Shown piece after piece: positions 16,560 through 26,080 of a DNA stretch of 64,000 nt. Each line of letters opens with the position of its first letter. Positions within the stretch are counted from its first letter, which is position 1. Both the position numbers and the translations under genes were made by a program. The notes under the pieces are model-generated. The model worked only from the letters and a program-made list of their open reading frames with translations. It was not told the origin of the DNA and searched no databases. The DNA is from UBA1715 sp045615765 (lineage in GTDB: Bacteria; Bacteroidota; Bacteroidia; Bacteroidales; UBA1715), in contig JAZLFM010000014.1 of assembly GCA_045615765.1 (NCBI GenBank), positions 19,211 through 83,210 on the forward strand, read 5' to 3'.

Positions 16560-18140
16560 CTATTTTTTATATTTTGCTGAAACTTCTTTTGCCGCAGTTG
16601 CCAAAATTGCCTTAATGTCGTCGTCGATTGCACCACCAGCAATTTTATCAAGCGTATCTTTATGTTTCAAATCAAGATATTCTAAATATTCTTTTTCGAA
16701 ATCAAGAACCTTGTCGATTGGAACATCGCCCAATAAACCTTGAGTACCACAATAAATGATTGCAACTTGATGTTGAACCTTCATTGGAGAATATTGTCCT
16801 TGTTTCAAAATTTGAACGTTTCTACGACCTTTAGCCAACACAGCCATTGTTGCAGCATCCAAATCAGAACCGAATTTAGAGAATGCCTCCAATTCACGGA
16901 ATTGAGCTTGATCCACACGCAATGTACCAGCAACTTTCTTCATAGCCTTGATTTGAGCGTTACCACCCACACGAGACACAGAGATACCTACATTGATTGC
17001 AGGGCGAATACCAGCGTGGAACAAACTAGATTCAAGATAAATCTGACCGTCTGTAATAGAGATCACATTTGTTGGAATATATGCCGAAACGTCACCTTCT
17101 TGAGTTTCAATAATTGGAAGAGCAGTCAAAGAACCACCACCTTTTATTTTACCTTTCAATGAAGCAGGAACGTCGTTCATATTTTGAGCAACTTCATCGT
17201 TTGCGATAATCTTAGCAGCTCTTTCTAGCAAACGAGAGTGCAAATAGAACACATCACCTGGATATGCTTCACGTCCTGGTGGACGACGAAGAAGCAAAGA
17301 CACTTCACGATATGCAACTGCTTGCTTTGACAAATCATCATAGATAATCAATGCTGGACGACCAGTATCACGGAAGTACTCACCAATTGCACAACCTGCG
17401 AATGGAGCATAATATTGCAATGCTGCAGGATCAGATGCTGTAGATGATACGATAGTTGTATAAGCCATAGCACCATGAGCTTCCAATGTTTTTGCTATAC
17501 TTGCTACAGTAGAACCTTTTTGACCAACTGCTACATAAATACAGTAAACAGGTTCACCTTTTTCGTAGAATTCTTTTTGATTGATGATGGTATCGATAGC
17601 AATTGCAGTTTTACCAGTTTGACGGTCACCAATAATCAACTCACGTTGACCACGACCAACAGGAATCATTGCATCGATTGGTTTAATACCAGTTTGTAAT
17701 GGTTCTGTTACAGGTTGACGATACAAAATACCAGGAGCTTTTCTTTCAAGTGGCATTTCCAACAATTCTCCTGTAATATCACCTTTACCATCAATTGCTT
17801 CACCCAATGTATTTACAACACGGCCAAGAAGACCTTCGCCCACCATAATAGAGGCGATTTTTTGTGTACGTTTTACTGTATCGCCTTCGCTAATACCATC
17901 TGATTCACCAAGAAGAACGGCACCAACATTGTCTTCTTCAAGGTTTAGCACGATACCTTTTGTTCCATTCGAGAACTCGATCATTTCATTGGCTTGTACA
18001 TTTGTCAAACCATGAATACGAGCAATACTATCACCTACTGAAAGTACTGTTCCAACTTCTTCTAATTCAGTTTCAGTCTTGTAGCCTTCAAGCTGTTTTT
18101 TCAAGATTTCCGAAACCTCTGCTGGTTTTATATCTGCCAT
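16560..18140 (-). CDS. atpA: ATP synthase F1 subunit alpha
   Basis: Regulatory nucleotide-binding subunit of F1. 526 residues. P-loop GDRQTGKT in the central domain, ALIIYDDLSKQAVAYR, and the SVSRVGGNAQIKAMK motif are present. It follows atpH by 11 bases. No beta subunit gene is in the cluster. Confidence 0.98.
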   Translation of the reverse strand: MADIKPAEVSEILKKQLEGYKTETELEEVGTVLSVGDSIARIHGLTNVQANEMIEFSNGTKGIVLNLEEDNVGAVLLGESDGISEGDTVKRTQKIASIMVGEGLLGRVVNTLGEAIDGKGDITGELLEMPLERKAPGILYRQPVTEPLQTGIKPIDAMIPVGRGQRELIIGDRQTGKTAIAIDTIINQKEFYEKGEPVYCIYVAVGQKGSTVASIAKTLEAHGAMAYTTIVSSTASDPAALQYYAPFAGCAIGEYFRDTGRPALIIYDDLSKQAVAYREVSLLLRRPPGREAYPGDVFYLHSRLLERAAKIIANDEVAQNMNDVPASLKGKIKGGGSLTALPIIETQEGDVSAYIPTNVISITDGQIYLESSLFHAGIRPAINVGISVSRVGGNAQIKAMKKVAGTLRVDQAQFRELEAFSKFGSDLDAATMAVLAKGRRNVQILKQGQYSPMKVQHQVAIIYCGTQGLLGDVPIDKVLDFEKEYLEYLDLKHKDTLDKIAGGAIDDDIKAILATAAKEVSAKYKK

Positions 18141-18151
18141 AATAACTTATT

Positions 18152-18694
18152 TTACTTATTTGCCATTAATTCATTTTTAACTTGTTTCAATCGTGTTTTC
18201 ACACTTGCATCATATTGCATATCCTCAACACGAAGCACAAAACCACCCAACAAAGAAGGATCTATGTTTGTTTGTAGTTCCACTTCGGTGTTTTTGCCTT
18301 TCTTTACAAGATCAACAATAGATGATTGTTGTTCTGCAGACAATGGAGTAGCTGATGTTAGTGTTACTGCAGTTATACCTGCTTTCTTTCTATAAATATC
18401 AAGAACATTGCGCAAAATGTCTTGAATATAGATTTCACGATTGTTTGCAATAACAAGATTGAGGAAATCTATCATTTCCTTGCTTACTTTTCCAGTTAAC
18501 AAGGCAGAAACAAAAGATTTTTTCTTGCTAGGCTTTACAATAGGATTTTGGAAAACCTCAGCAAGTTCAGCAATCTCGTTCAAACTCTTCGAAAGTAGCT
18601 TTACATCGGCAATAACAGTATCAAGCACGCCTCGTTCCGAAGCGAACTCAAACAATGCCTTTGCGTAGCGTACCGAGATTTTACTTTGATTCAT
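18152..18694 (-). CDS. atpH: ATP synthase F1 subunit delta
   Basis: Stator protein that ties F1 to the peripheral stalk. 180 residues, normal length. N-terminal six-helix domain begins ISVRYAKALFEFA; C-terminal LLGGFVLRVEDMQYDASVKTRLKQV is the conserved family end. Placed 18 bases after atpF. Confidence 0.95.
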   Translation of the reverse strand: MNQSKISVRYAKALFEFASERGVLDTVIADVKLLSKSLNEIAELAEVFQNPIVKPSKKKSFVSALLTGKVSKEMIDFLNLVIANNREIYIQDILRNVLDIYRKKAGITAVTLTSATPLSAEQQSSIVDLVKKGKNTEVELQTNIDPSLLGGFVLRVEDMQYDASVKTRLKQVKNELMANK

Positions 18695-18712
18695 ATGTAT
18701 TGTTTTTGAATC

Positions 18713-19207
18713 CTAATTTAATTTCAAATTATTGATAGATTCAGAAATAATAGTATCTGAAGCTGATTTATTTTCCAATTCTTTACCAATAACTTTTTCT
18801 GCAATTTCAAAAGACAAAGCTGCAACTTGGCTTTTTAATTCCTGCATTGCCTGGTTCTTTTCATTCTCAATTGCTTGTTTTGCCGAAGCCATAATCTTAT
18901 TTGCTTCCTCTGTCGCATCAACTTTGGCTTGAGAAATCATTTGTTCACGAAGTTCACGAGCTTCTTTCAACAAAGCATCGCGTTCTTTTCGTGCTTCAGC
19001 AACGATTTTTTCGTTATCGGCTTGAAGTGCTTTCATTTCTGCTTTTGTTGTTTCTGCAAGTTTCAAAGCATCTTCAATAGATTTATTACGTTCGTTTATC
19101 ATTCCCAACACTGGTTTCCAAGCGAACTTAATCAAAAGGAAAACAACAAGTAAGAATGTAATCGTTGTCCAAAATACTAAACCTATACCGGGAGTTACTA
19201 AATCCAT
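18713..19207 (-). CDS. atpF: ATP synthase F0 subunit b
   Basis: Peripheral stalk of F0F1. 164 residues: one N-terminal membrane helix (GLVFWTTITFLLVVFLLIKFAW) then a long charged coiled coil. KPVLGMINERNKSIEDAL is the typical start of the stalk. Lies between atpE and atpH. Confidence 0.96.
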   Translation of the reverse strand: MDLVTPGIGLVFWTTITFLLVVFLLIKFAWKPVLGMINERNKSIEDALKLAETTKAEMKALQADNEKIVAEARKERDALLKEARELREQMISQAKVDATEEANKIMASAKQAIENEKNQAMQELKSQVAALSFEIAEKVIGKELENKSASDTIISESINNLKLN

Positions 19208-19291
19208 ATTATATTGTTTGTTAAATTTTCCGTTTCAAAAAGGGATCTTTTAAAGCCAACCGCTCTAAAAGAGTCCCTCATTTGTTTTTTG

Positions 19292-19498
19292 TTACTTCGC
19301 AATCAATGCAACTACGACAGCGAACAATGCAACACCTTCTACAAGGGCTGCAGCGATTAACATAGCTGTTTGAATTTTGCTGTAAGCTTCAGGTTGACGA
19401 GCAATTGCTTCCATTGCAGATCCACCGATTTTACCAATACCGATACCAGCACCAATTACTGCTAGACCAGCTCCAATACCACCTGCTACAAATGACAT
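19292..19498 (-). CDS. atpE: ATP synthase F0 subunit c
   Basis: Proton-translocating ring subunit; 68 residues, two membrane helices joined by the polar loop ARQPEA. Helix 1 is glycine-rich (GAGIGIGKIGG); helix 2 carries the ion-binding Glu in ALVEGVALF. The Gln and Ser/Thr ligands typical of sodium rings are not evident, so proton coupling is the better guess. Confidence 0.96.
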   Translation of the reverse strand: MSFVAGGIGAGLAVIGAGIGIGKIGGSAMEAIARQPEAYSKIQTAMLIAAALVEGVALFAVVVALIAK

Positions 19499-19539
19499 AA
19501 TAGTTATAATTTAAGTTAAACAAAAAATAAATTTCAATT

Positions 19540-20628
19540 TTAATGTCCGTGACCTTCTGGCATTGCAAGACCTATAAACAAAGCCGACAACATTGTAAAT
19601 ATATATGCTTGCAAAGCTGCAACGAACAATTCAAGAACATCCATGAACATCACGAAGAATACCGAAACAGGAGCAATAGCCAATGTTCCAAATATGAAAA
19701 TCAGTGATGTCAAACTCAACACAATAATGTGACCTGCTGTGATGTTCGCAAACAAACGAATCATCAAAGCGAATGGTTTCGTAAAGATACCTATTACTTC
19801 TACCACAGCCATAATTGGCAACAACGGCCAAGGCAAACCTGGCATAGCAAAAATATCTTTCCAATATTCTTTATTACCACTCACATTTGTTATTATCAAA
19901 GTGAAAACTGCCAACACGAATGTAAAGGCGATATTACCAGAAACATTCGCACTACCAGGGAAGAATGGGATCAATCCCATCATGTTTGTAATCCAAATAA
20001 AGAAGAATACTGTCAACAAGTATGGCAAGTATTTATCTGTATGTTTTCCCAAATTAGGTTCTACAACATCTTCTTTTATAAACAATATCACTGGTTCCAA
20101 CCATGCTTGCAATCCTTTTGGTGCTTGACCAGGACGACGTTTGTAAGCATTCGCTAAACTAATAAACATCACCAACATAATGATTGCAACCAAGAACAAT
20201 GTGAACACATTCTTTGTTATAGAAAAATCAAGTGGACCATTTTCTGTAGCATTACCATTTTCATCGACATATACGATATCTTGGCCACCCATTGCCTTTG
20301 CTACCATTTTATATGTATGGTCACCTTTTGTCACCGTTTTGTGTCCATGTTCAAATTCACTAGACATAAAACAATCTATAGAAAAAGGATTTGTGTTAAC
20401 TAAAATAATAGGCAAAGGGAACCCAACAGCGTGTTCTGTTCCATCTTCTTTAGTGATGTCAAACATGTGCCAATCGTGATTATCACCAATATGGCCAAAA
20501 ATTGTTGAGTTTATATCAAATTCAGATTCCGCCTTTGCAGAACCTTCTTCTTGAGCAAAAGAGATACAAGAAAAAAGAATCGCAGCACAAAATGCTAAAA
20601 GTTTTCTTTTTGTAGGTTTAAAAAACAT
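19540..20628 (-). CDS. atpB: ATP synthase F0 subunit a
   Basis: Forms the proton half-channels against the c-ring. From the ATG at 20628 it has 362 residues, longer than the E. coli subunit because of an N-terminal signal-like segment (LLAFCAAILFSCISFAQ) and a roughly 110-residue extra-membrane part, as known in Bacteroidota. The essential Arg lies in MIRLFANITAGH, followed by the final helices. The start at 20655 would put the ATG within a dozen bases of the promoter box. First gene of the operon. Confidence 0.95.
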   Translation of the reverse strand: MFFKPTKRKLLAFCAAILFSCISFAQEEGSAKAESEFDINSTIFGHIGDNHDWHMFDITKEDGTEHAVGFPLPIILVNTNPFSIDCFMSSEFEHGHKTVTKGDHTYKMVAKAMGGQDIVYVDENGNATENGPLDFSITKNVFTLFLVAIIMLVMFISLANAYKRRPGQAPKGLQAWLEPVILFIKEDVVEPNLGKHTDKYLPYLLTVFFFIWITNMMGLIPFFPGSANVSGNIAFTFVLAVFTLIITNVSGNKEYWKDIFAMPGLPWPLLPIMAVVEVIGIFTKPFALMIRLFANITAGHIIVLSLTSLIFIFGTLAIAPVSVFFVMFMDVLELFVAALQAYIFTMLSALFIGLAMPEGHGH

Positions 20629-20667
20629 AATTCTAAAATTTTTTACCTCGTACAATTTACAATCTTA

Positions 20668-20675
20668 CAAATGTA
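20668..20675 (-). promoter_or_regulatory. -7 box TACATTTG for the atp operon
   Basis: Exact TAnnTTTG on the minus strand, 40 bases before the preferred atpB start at 20628; it supports that start. Confidence 0.55.
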
Positions 20676-20739
20676 AAAATTTTTTCTAAAATCTTTAACA
20701 AATCATGTTTTTTTTGAAAGAAATATTTTTGATTCTATA

Positions 20740-21534
20740 TTATAATGTATACTTAAATACAAAATCGCCATTTACGAGCTCTATTTCGAACACTTTTTTA
20801 GGGAAAGCAGTTGCAAATGAATGTTTTTGAACTAATTCTTGTGGCGAACCTATTTCTATAGTCCCACCCTTTTGCATAAGCCAAACGGTATCGGCTACAT
20901 GTAATGCCAATTCCAATTCGTGAGTTGAAAGTAAAATAGCTTTATTTGTTTCGTGTGCCAATTTTCGTAGCAACAACATTGTCTCTATACGATTTGGCAA
21001 ATCCAAATGTGCGGTTGGTTCGTCTAACAAAATAAAAGGTGTATCCTGTGCCAAAGACTTCGCTATCATTGTGCGTTGTTTTTCTCCATCACTCAAACAA
21101 CTAAAGTCCTTATCCGCAATATCTTGCAATCCAACCATTTGTATAGCATTTTCTACATACTGCTCATCTTCGGCTGTCATTGTGCCATACCACGAAGTGT
21201 ACGGAAATCGACCTAATGCCACAATAGATTTCACAGACATATTTGCAACAGAAACGGATTCCGTGAAAACAACGCTCATTGCCTTAGCACGCTGTTCCAC
21301 CGTAAGCAATGACAAATCACTACCTTCAATTGAAACACTTCCTGACAACAATGGTTGCATACCAGAAATAGAACGAATTAAGGTTGATTTTCCGCAACCG
21401 TTCGTTCCCAGCAGACAAACCATTTCACCACGATTAATGCGTAAGGAAACATTCTCTGCAACTATATGTTTTGTTTGTTTGGAACAATACCCTATCGAAG
21501 CATTAGAAACGGAAAGTGTTGGTGCGTTCATCAT
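20740..21534 (-). CDS. ABC transporter ATP-binding protein (siderophore/heme/B12 type)
   Basis: 264 residues. Walker A GTNGCGKST (about 43-51), signature LSDGEKQRTMIAKSLAQD, Walker B FILLDEPTAHLD and the switch His in LSTHELELAL are intact. The FecE/BtuD-like subclass is suggested by the LSLLTVEQRAKAMSVV and VALGRFPYTSW segments. No permease or binding protein is adjacent: upstream is ubiX, overlapping by 4 bases, and downstream is the atp operon. The partner permease must be encoded elsewhere. Substrate cannot be determined here. Confidence 0.9.
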   Translation of the reverse strand: MMNAPTLSVSNASIGYCSKQTKHIVAENVSLRINRGEMVCLLGTNGCGKSTLIRSISGMQPLLSGSVSIEGSDLSLLTVEQRAKAMSVVFTESVSVANMSVKSIVALGRFPYTSWYGTMTAEDEQYVENAIQMVGLQDIADKDFSCLSDGEKQRTMIAKSLAQDTPFILLDEPTAHLDLPNRIETMLLLRKLAHETNKAILLSTHELELALHVADTVWLMQKGGTIEIGSPQELVQKHSFATAFPKKVFEIELVNGDFVFKYTL

Positions 21535-22079
21535 TTTGTTCCCCAGCGTTTACAATCGTTCGACAAGCCAACCAAATCAAGCACGCGATTCACCACAGTA
21601 TCACAAACTTCTTCAATAGTAGATGGTTTTGAATAAAAAGAAGGAGTCGCAGGACAAATAATACCACCAGCAAGCGTAATAGTTTCCATATTCTTAATAT
21701 GTATCAAATTATATGGAGTTTCGCGAAGCAGCAAAATCAATTTTCGGCGTTCTTTTAGCATAACATCAGCCGCGCGAGCAATAAGATTATCCGCTGTTCC
21801 ATTAGCAATTCTTCCCATTGTACCAGCACTACAAGGGCAAATCACCATTGCATCATACTTAGCAGAACCTGAAGCAATAGGAGCAAAAAAATCATTGTTT
21901 GCATATTCTACAAATTCAAAAATCTGTGGTTTTCCTCCCAACTCATACTTCCAGACATCTTTTGCCGTATCAGAAAAAACGACAGCAACCTCAACATCTT
22001 CTTGTTTGTGAAGTTTTTCAAACAACCGCTGTGCATAGATAGCACCAGAAGCACCAGTTACAGCGACAATGATTTTCAT
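21531..22079 (-). CDS. ubiX: Flavin prenyltransferase
   Basis: Makes prenylated FMN for UbiD-type decarboxylases. 182 residues. N-terminal VAVTGASGAIYAQRL is the FMN/phosphate loop; CPCSAGTMGRIANGTADNLI and LLLRETPYNLIHIKNM are family hallmarks. Its stop overlaps the ATG of the ABC ATPase by 4 bases. No ubiD is in the window. Confidence 0.95.
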   Translation of the reverse strand: MKIIVAVTGASGAIYAQRLFEKLHKQEDVEVAVVFSDTAKDVWKYELGGKPQIFEFVEYANNDFFAPIASGSAKYDAMVICPCSAGTMGRIANGTADNLIARAADVMLKERRKLILLLRETPYNLIHIKNMETITLAGGIICPATPSFYSKPSTIEEVCDTVVNRVLDLVGLSNDCKRWGTK

Positions 22080-22093
22080 ACAAGTTGTATATT

Positions 22094-22121
22094 ATAGAGA
22101 CGCAATTAATCGCATCTCTAC
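22094..22121. repeat. GTAGRGRC-family palindrome (tagagacgc / gcatctcta)
   Basis: Arms 22095-22103 and 22112-22120 with one mismatch, in the gap between the OmpH-like gene and ubiX. Same architecture as the copies at 12136, 26081 and 47180. Confidence 0.7.
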
Positions 22122-22127
22122 ATAGAT

Positions 22128-22778
22128 TTATTTTTTTGCCTGAGCTGGTTGCGATGCATTATAACGAGCATTCATTACTTTGAGAATGTCGTTCGTAATG
22201 TTCAATTGTTCTTCGGCATACAATACACTACTTTGATATGCATTATTCAAAATAATCTTGTATTTACCATCCGCATTGTAGAACTTAATGCACGCATTCA
22301 CGCTATCAATTAATTGCTCTTGTAATTTTTGTTCTTTAATAGCCAACTCTTGCTGTTTCTTTTGTTGTTCAGCATATAAATTTTGTTGGCGTTGTTCCAA
22401 TTCAGTTTGTTTTGCCTGTGCATCGGCAGTCGTAATAATTCGATTTTCTACTTGATATTGAAAATCTTGTACATCTTTTTGAAATGCTTCTGCTTTTTTC
22501 TGCAATTTACTTTCTTCTGCAGAAACTAAATTTTGCAATTGTTTTTCTAACTTTTTGAAAAACAAATAGTTTTGCATAACTGAATCAACAACAACATACG
22601 CAATTGGGAAGTTAGCTTCCACCATAGGTTCGTCATTAAAAATTGTATCTAACACAGCAACAGTATCTTGTACATTTGATTTTTTCTTTTCAACCGAAGG
22701 TTTCTGAACATACAATACAAATAAAATAACAATTGCGACTCCAAAAATAATGTTTACAATAATGTTTCCGTTTTTCAT
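22128..22778 (-). CDS. OmpH/Skp-like periplasmic chaperone family protein
   Basis: 216 residues. An N-terminal hydrophobic anchor (IIVNIIFGVAIVILFVLYV) is followed by a strand IAYVVVDSVMQNY typical of the OmpH family (usual form I-A-Y-V-D-x-E). A long coiled coil, very rich in Gln, Glu and Lys, spans about 75-160, and a C-terminal strand KYKIILNNA closes the beta tier. Unlike classic Skp it keeps an uncleaved-looking membrane helix. Role: holding outer-membrane proteins in transit, inferred from family. It sits between tadA and ubiX in the aspS operon. Confidence 0.8.
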   Translation of the reverse strand: MKNGNIIVNIIFGVAIVILFVLYVQKPSVEKKKSNVQDTVAVLDTIFNDEPMVEANFPIAYVVVDSVMQNYLFFKKLEKQLQNLVSAEESKLQKKAEAFQKDVQDFQYQVENRIITTADAQAKQTELEQRQQNLYAEQQKKQQELAIKEQKLQEQLIDSVNACIKFYNADGKYKIILNNAYQSSVLYAEEQLNITNDILKVMNARYNASQPAQAKK

Positions 22779-22789
22779 GATTTTAGTAT

Positions 22790-23233
22790 TTATCGTTTTT
22801 CTTTAAAAAAATTCTGCATTAACTCTTCACATTGTTCTTTAAGAACACCGCCAACAACAATAGTTTTTGGATGTAATATACGGCTATGTAATTCCGAAAC
22901 TTTACGTTTCACATCCGATGCTCCATAGACTATTTTCCCCAATTGTTCCCAATACGATGCACCACAACACATTACACAAGGTTCAACAGTGACATACAAA
23001 GTACACTTTTGCAAGCTTTTCCCACCTAAATATTCTGTAGCCATAGTAAATGCCTGCATTTCGGCATGGGCAGTTGGATCATTCAATGTTTCAGACAGAT
23101 TATAGGCACGAGCAATTATTTGGTCCTCGCAAACAATCACGCAACCAATAGGAACTTCGTCCTTTTCGTAGGCAATTTTCGCCTGCGCTAAAGCTTGTTC
23201 CATATAATATTCGTCGGTCTTTTTTTCTGCCAT
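22790..23233 (-). CDS. tadA: tRNA-specific adenosine deaminase (TadA-type)
   Basis: Converts the wobble adenosine of tRNA-Arg to inosine. 147 residues. The zinc/catalytic motif HAEM (His, Glu) lies in NDPTAHAEMQA and the zinc cysteines in PCVMCC; the N-terminal MEQALAQAKIAYEKDEVPIG matches TadA rather than guanine deaminases, as does NDPTAHAE. It lies just after aspS. A broader nucleoside deaminase is the alternative. Confidence 0.87.
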   Translation of the reverse strand: MAEKKTDEYYMEQALAQAKIAYEKDEVPIGCVIVCEDQIIARAYNLSETLNDPTAHAEMQAFTMATEYLGGKSLQKCTLYVTVEPCVMCCGASYWEQLGKIVYGASDVKRKVSELHSRILHPKTIVVGGVLKEQCEELMQNFFKEKR

Positions 23234-23245
23234 AATATAAAAATG

Positions 23246-23265
23246 GGGCGTATGGCTATACGCCC
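23246..23265 (-). repeat. Palindrome gggcgtat/atacgccc, terminator-like
   Basis: Perfect 8-bp arms with loop ggct, between aspS and tadA, with a T-rich minus-strand flank (ccccattttta). Its flanks (a-t-gggg ... ccct-t-a-c) resemble the GTAGGGG...CCCCTAC form, so it may be another family member. It may partially terminate after aspS. Confidence 0.7.
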
Positions 23266-23270
23266 TTACA

Positions 23271-25028
23271 TTATTCTATTGGTTTAATATCTAAGAACAA
23301 TTCGTCTAATTGTTTTTGATCGATAACTGATGGTGCATCAAGCATAACATCGCGACCTGAATTATTTTTAGGGAACGCTATACAGTCGCGGATACTATCC
23401 AAGCCAGCGAACAAGCTTACCCAGCGGTCAAGACCGTATGCCAAACCTCCGTGAGGTGGTGCTCCATATTTAAAGGCATTCATTAAGAAACCAAATTGTT
23501 CTTGTGCTTTTTCTGGTGTAAAGCCTAAAATCTTAAAGATTTTTGCTTGTAATTGACTGTCGTGAATACGAATTGAACCACCACCGACTTCAACACCATT
23601 GATTACCATATCGTATGCATTTGCACGAACCGATGCAGGATCAGTATCCAACAATGGAACATCTTCTGGCTTTGGACTTGTAAATGGATGGTGCATTGCC
23701 ATTAAACGGCCTTCTTCTTCACTCCATTCGTACATTGGGAAATCAATAACCCACAAGCATGCAAATTTATCTTTATCGCGAAGACCAAGTTGATTTGCTA
23801 CTTCCAAACGAAGTTCACACAATTGTTTGCGTGTCTTCATTGCATCGTCGCCACTCAAGATTAAGATTAAGTCACCGGCTTCGGCACCAAATGCTTCTTT
23901 CATTTTTTGAAGCACATCTTGAGAATAGAATTTGTCAACGCTTGATTTTACCGTACCGTCTGTTTCCACACGAGCATAAACCATACCTTTCGCGCCTATT
24001 TGAGGGCGTTTTACAAATTCAGTTAATTGGTCTAATTGTTTACGAGTGTATGTAGCCGCACCTTTTGCACAGATACCACCGATATATTCTGCATTGTCGA
24101 ACACGCCAAAACCATATCCTTTCAACACATCCATAAGTTCCACGAACTTCATATCGAAACGAAGATCTGGTTTGTCACTTCCATAATATTTCATAGCGTC
24201 ATGCCAAGAAATACGAGGGAATGCTTCAGTAATATCAATATTACGAATTGTCTTGAACAAGTGTTTTGCCATACCTTCAAAAAGAGTAATGATATCTTCT
24301 TGTTCAACAAAACTCATCTCACAGTCTATCTGAGTAAACTCAGGTTGACGATCTGCACGAAGATCCTCGTCACGGAAACATTTCACAATCTGGAAGTAGC
24401 GGTCGAAACCGGCAACCATAAGCAATTGTTTCAACGTTTGTGGACTTTGTGGCAAAGCATAAAATTGACCAGGATTCATACGAGAAGGTACAACGAAATC
24501 GCGAGCGCCCTCTGGAGTTGATCCAATCAATACTGGAGTTTCAACTTCCAAGAAACCTTGTTTGTCAAGATAACTACGAACTTCGAATGCCATTTTATGG
24601 CGAAGTTCCAGATTTTTTCTCACTGCCGCACGACGTAAATCCAAGTAACGATACTTCATACGAAGATCATCTCCACCGTCTGTATCATCTTGAATTGTAA
24701 ATGGAGGAACTTCCGAGGAATTAAGTATAGTAAGTTTGTTTACAATGATTTCTATGTCGCCAGTATCCATTTTAGGATTCTTGCTTGATCGTTCAACAAC
24801 CTTACCTTCAATTTGAATTACAAATTCACGACCTAAATTCTTTGCTTGCTGACAAACATCGGCATTTTGATTTTCATCGAATACCAACTGCGTAATACCA
24901 TATCTATCACGCAAGTCAACAAATGTCATTCCACCTAATTCACGAGTTTTTTGAACCCAACCGCTTAAAGTAACGGTTTCGCCAATATTTGCAGCACGCA
25001 ATTCGCCGCAGGTATGAGATCTATACAT
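23271..25028 (-). CDS. aspS: Aspartyl-tRNA synthetase
   Basis: Charges tRNA-Asp. 585 residues, bacterial type. OB-fold anticodon domain at the N-terminus (GWVQKTRELGGMTFVDLRD), class II motif 2 FRDEDLRADRQPEFTQID, the GAD insertion (about 290-420) and motif 3 GGLAYGLDRWV near the end. First gene of the aspS-tadA-ompH-ubiX-ABC run, with a TATATTTG box upstream. Confidence 0.98.
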   Translation of the reverse strand: MYRSHTCGELRAANIGETVTLSGWVQKTRELGGMTFVDLRDRYGITQLVFDENQNADVCQQAKNLGREFVIQIEGKVVERSSKNPKMDTGDIEIIVNKLTILNSSEVPPFTIQDDTDGGDDLRMKYRYLDLRRAAVRKNLELRHKMAFEVRSYLDKQGFLEVETPVLIGSTPEGARDFVVPSRMNPGQFYALPQSPQTLKQLLMVAGFDRYFQIVKCFRDEDLRADRQPEFTQIDCEMSFVEQEDIITLFEGMAKHLFKTIRNIDITEAFPRISWHDAMKYYGSDKPDLRFDMKFVELMDVLKGYGFGVFDNAEYIGGICAKGAATYTRKQLDQLTEFVKRPQIGAKGMVYARVETDGTVKSSVDKFYSQDVLQKMKEAFGAEAGDLILILSGDDAMKTRKQLCELRLEVANQLGLRDKDKFACLWVIDFPMYEWSEEEGRLMAMHHPFTSPKPEDVPLLDTDPASVRANAYDMVINGVEVGGGSIRIHDSQLQAKIFKILGFTPEKAQEQFGFLMNAFKYGAPPHGGLAYGLDRWVSLFAGLDSIRDCIAFPKNNSGRDVMLDAPSVIDQKQLDELFLDIKPIE

Positions 25029-25059
25029 AAATAGTTATTAGTTTTATCATAAACTTTTG

Positions 25060-25067
25060 CAAATATA
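25060..25067 (-). promoter_or_regulatory. -7 box TATATTTG for aspS
   Basis: Exact TAnnTTTG on the minus strand, 32 bases before the aspS ATG. Confidence 0.55.
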
Positions 25068-25163
25068 TTGAATTTTAGAATTATCTACTTAAATCTTACA
25101 AATGCTTTGACACACAAGAATAGTAACTCTGATTAATTTGTAATTTCACAACAAAATAAATCA

Positions 25164-25171
25164 TACATTTG
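25164..25171 (+). promoter_or_regulatory. -7 box TACATTTG for the TolB-like gene
   Basis: Exact TAnnTTTG 21 bases before the ATG, with TTTG at 25137-25140 (spacer 23 bases, slightly long). Confidence 0.55.
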
Positions 25172-25191
25172 CAAGACTAAAAACTACAAAA

Positions 25192-26073
25192 ATGAATGTA
25201 TTAACAACAAAACGAGAAGTTGAAGAAAGAAATGTTATTTCTGTTCTTGAAACATACGACCTCGCCACTCAGAAACGCGAAGTCATAGCAGAATTTGACG
25301 AATTAATTGAAGCGCCAAACTGGTTAAAGGATGGCAAAACATTGATTTTTAATGGACATGGAAATCTGTATTCTTTTAATTTGGATACAAAAGAACGCAA
25401 GCAAATTGATTTAGGTTTCTGTGTTCAATGCAACAACGACCATGTTCTTTCGCCAAACCACGACAAAGTTGCTGTAAGCCATCACACAAGCGAAGACGGA
25501 CAAAGTCGCGTGTATGTTATTCCATTTGAAACGGGCATTCCAGAACTTATAACACCAATTGCGCCAAGTTACTTACATGGTTGGTCTCCCGATGGAAAAT
25601 CGTTAGCATATTGTGCTGAGAGAAACGGAGAATACGACATTTATACAATTCCTGCTAAAGGCGGCATTGAAACGAGACTTACTGACGCTCCAGGTCTAAA
25701 CGATGGTTGTGAATATTCGCCTTGTGGAAAATACATTTGGTTTAACAGTGTTCGTACTGGATTAATGCAAATTTGGAGAATGAAAGCCGATGGTAGCGAA
25801 CAAACACAAATGACTTTCGACAAAGACCGCGATAGCTGGTTTGCCCATGTATCTCCCGACGGCGAAAAGGTTGTGTATATTGCCTACAACAAAGACGACA
25901 TCAATCCTGGAGACCATCCTGCGAACAAAAATGTAGAAATCAGAACAATGTCACCAAACGGTGGCGAATGCAAAACATTGTTCAAACTTTTTGGCGGACA
26001 AGGAACTATCAATGTAAACAGCTGGTCGCCAGACAGTAAAAAATTCGCTTTCGTTAGTTACAAATTGAAATAG
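25192..26073 (+). CDS. TolB-like beta-propeller protein (PD40 repeats), cytoplasmic
   Basis: 293 residues, no signal peptide. Several PD40/WD40-like blades are visible: SPDGKSLAYCAERNGEYDIYT, then a second with SPCGKYIWFNSVRTGLMQIW, and a third with SPDGEKVVYIAYN; the last blade ends SPDSKKFAFVSY. The pattern matches the TolB family of beta-propellers. Absence of a signal suggests a cytosolic protein, so it is not the Tol-Pal component itself. It lacks the catalytic hydrolase domain of dipeptidyl peptidases. Followed by a perfect GTAGRGRC-type hairpin. Confidence 0.8.
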   Translation: MNVLTTKREVEERNVISVLETYDLATQKREVIAEFDELIEAPNWLKDGKTLIFNGHGNLYSFNLDTKERKQIDLGFCVQCNNDHVLSPNHDKVAVSHHTSEDGQSRVYVIPFETGIPELITPIAPSYLHGWSPDGKSLAYCAERNGEYDIYTIPAKGGIETRLTDAPGLNDGCEYSPCGKYIWFNSVRTGLMQIWRMKADGSEQTQMTFDKDRDSWFAHVSPDGEKVVYIAYNKDDINPGDHPANKNVEIRTMSPNGGECKTLFKLFGGQGTINVNSWSPDSKKFAFVSYKLK

Positions 26074-26080
26074 CACTTTC

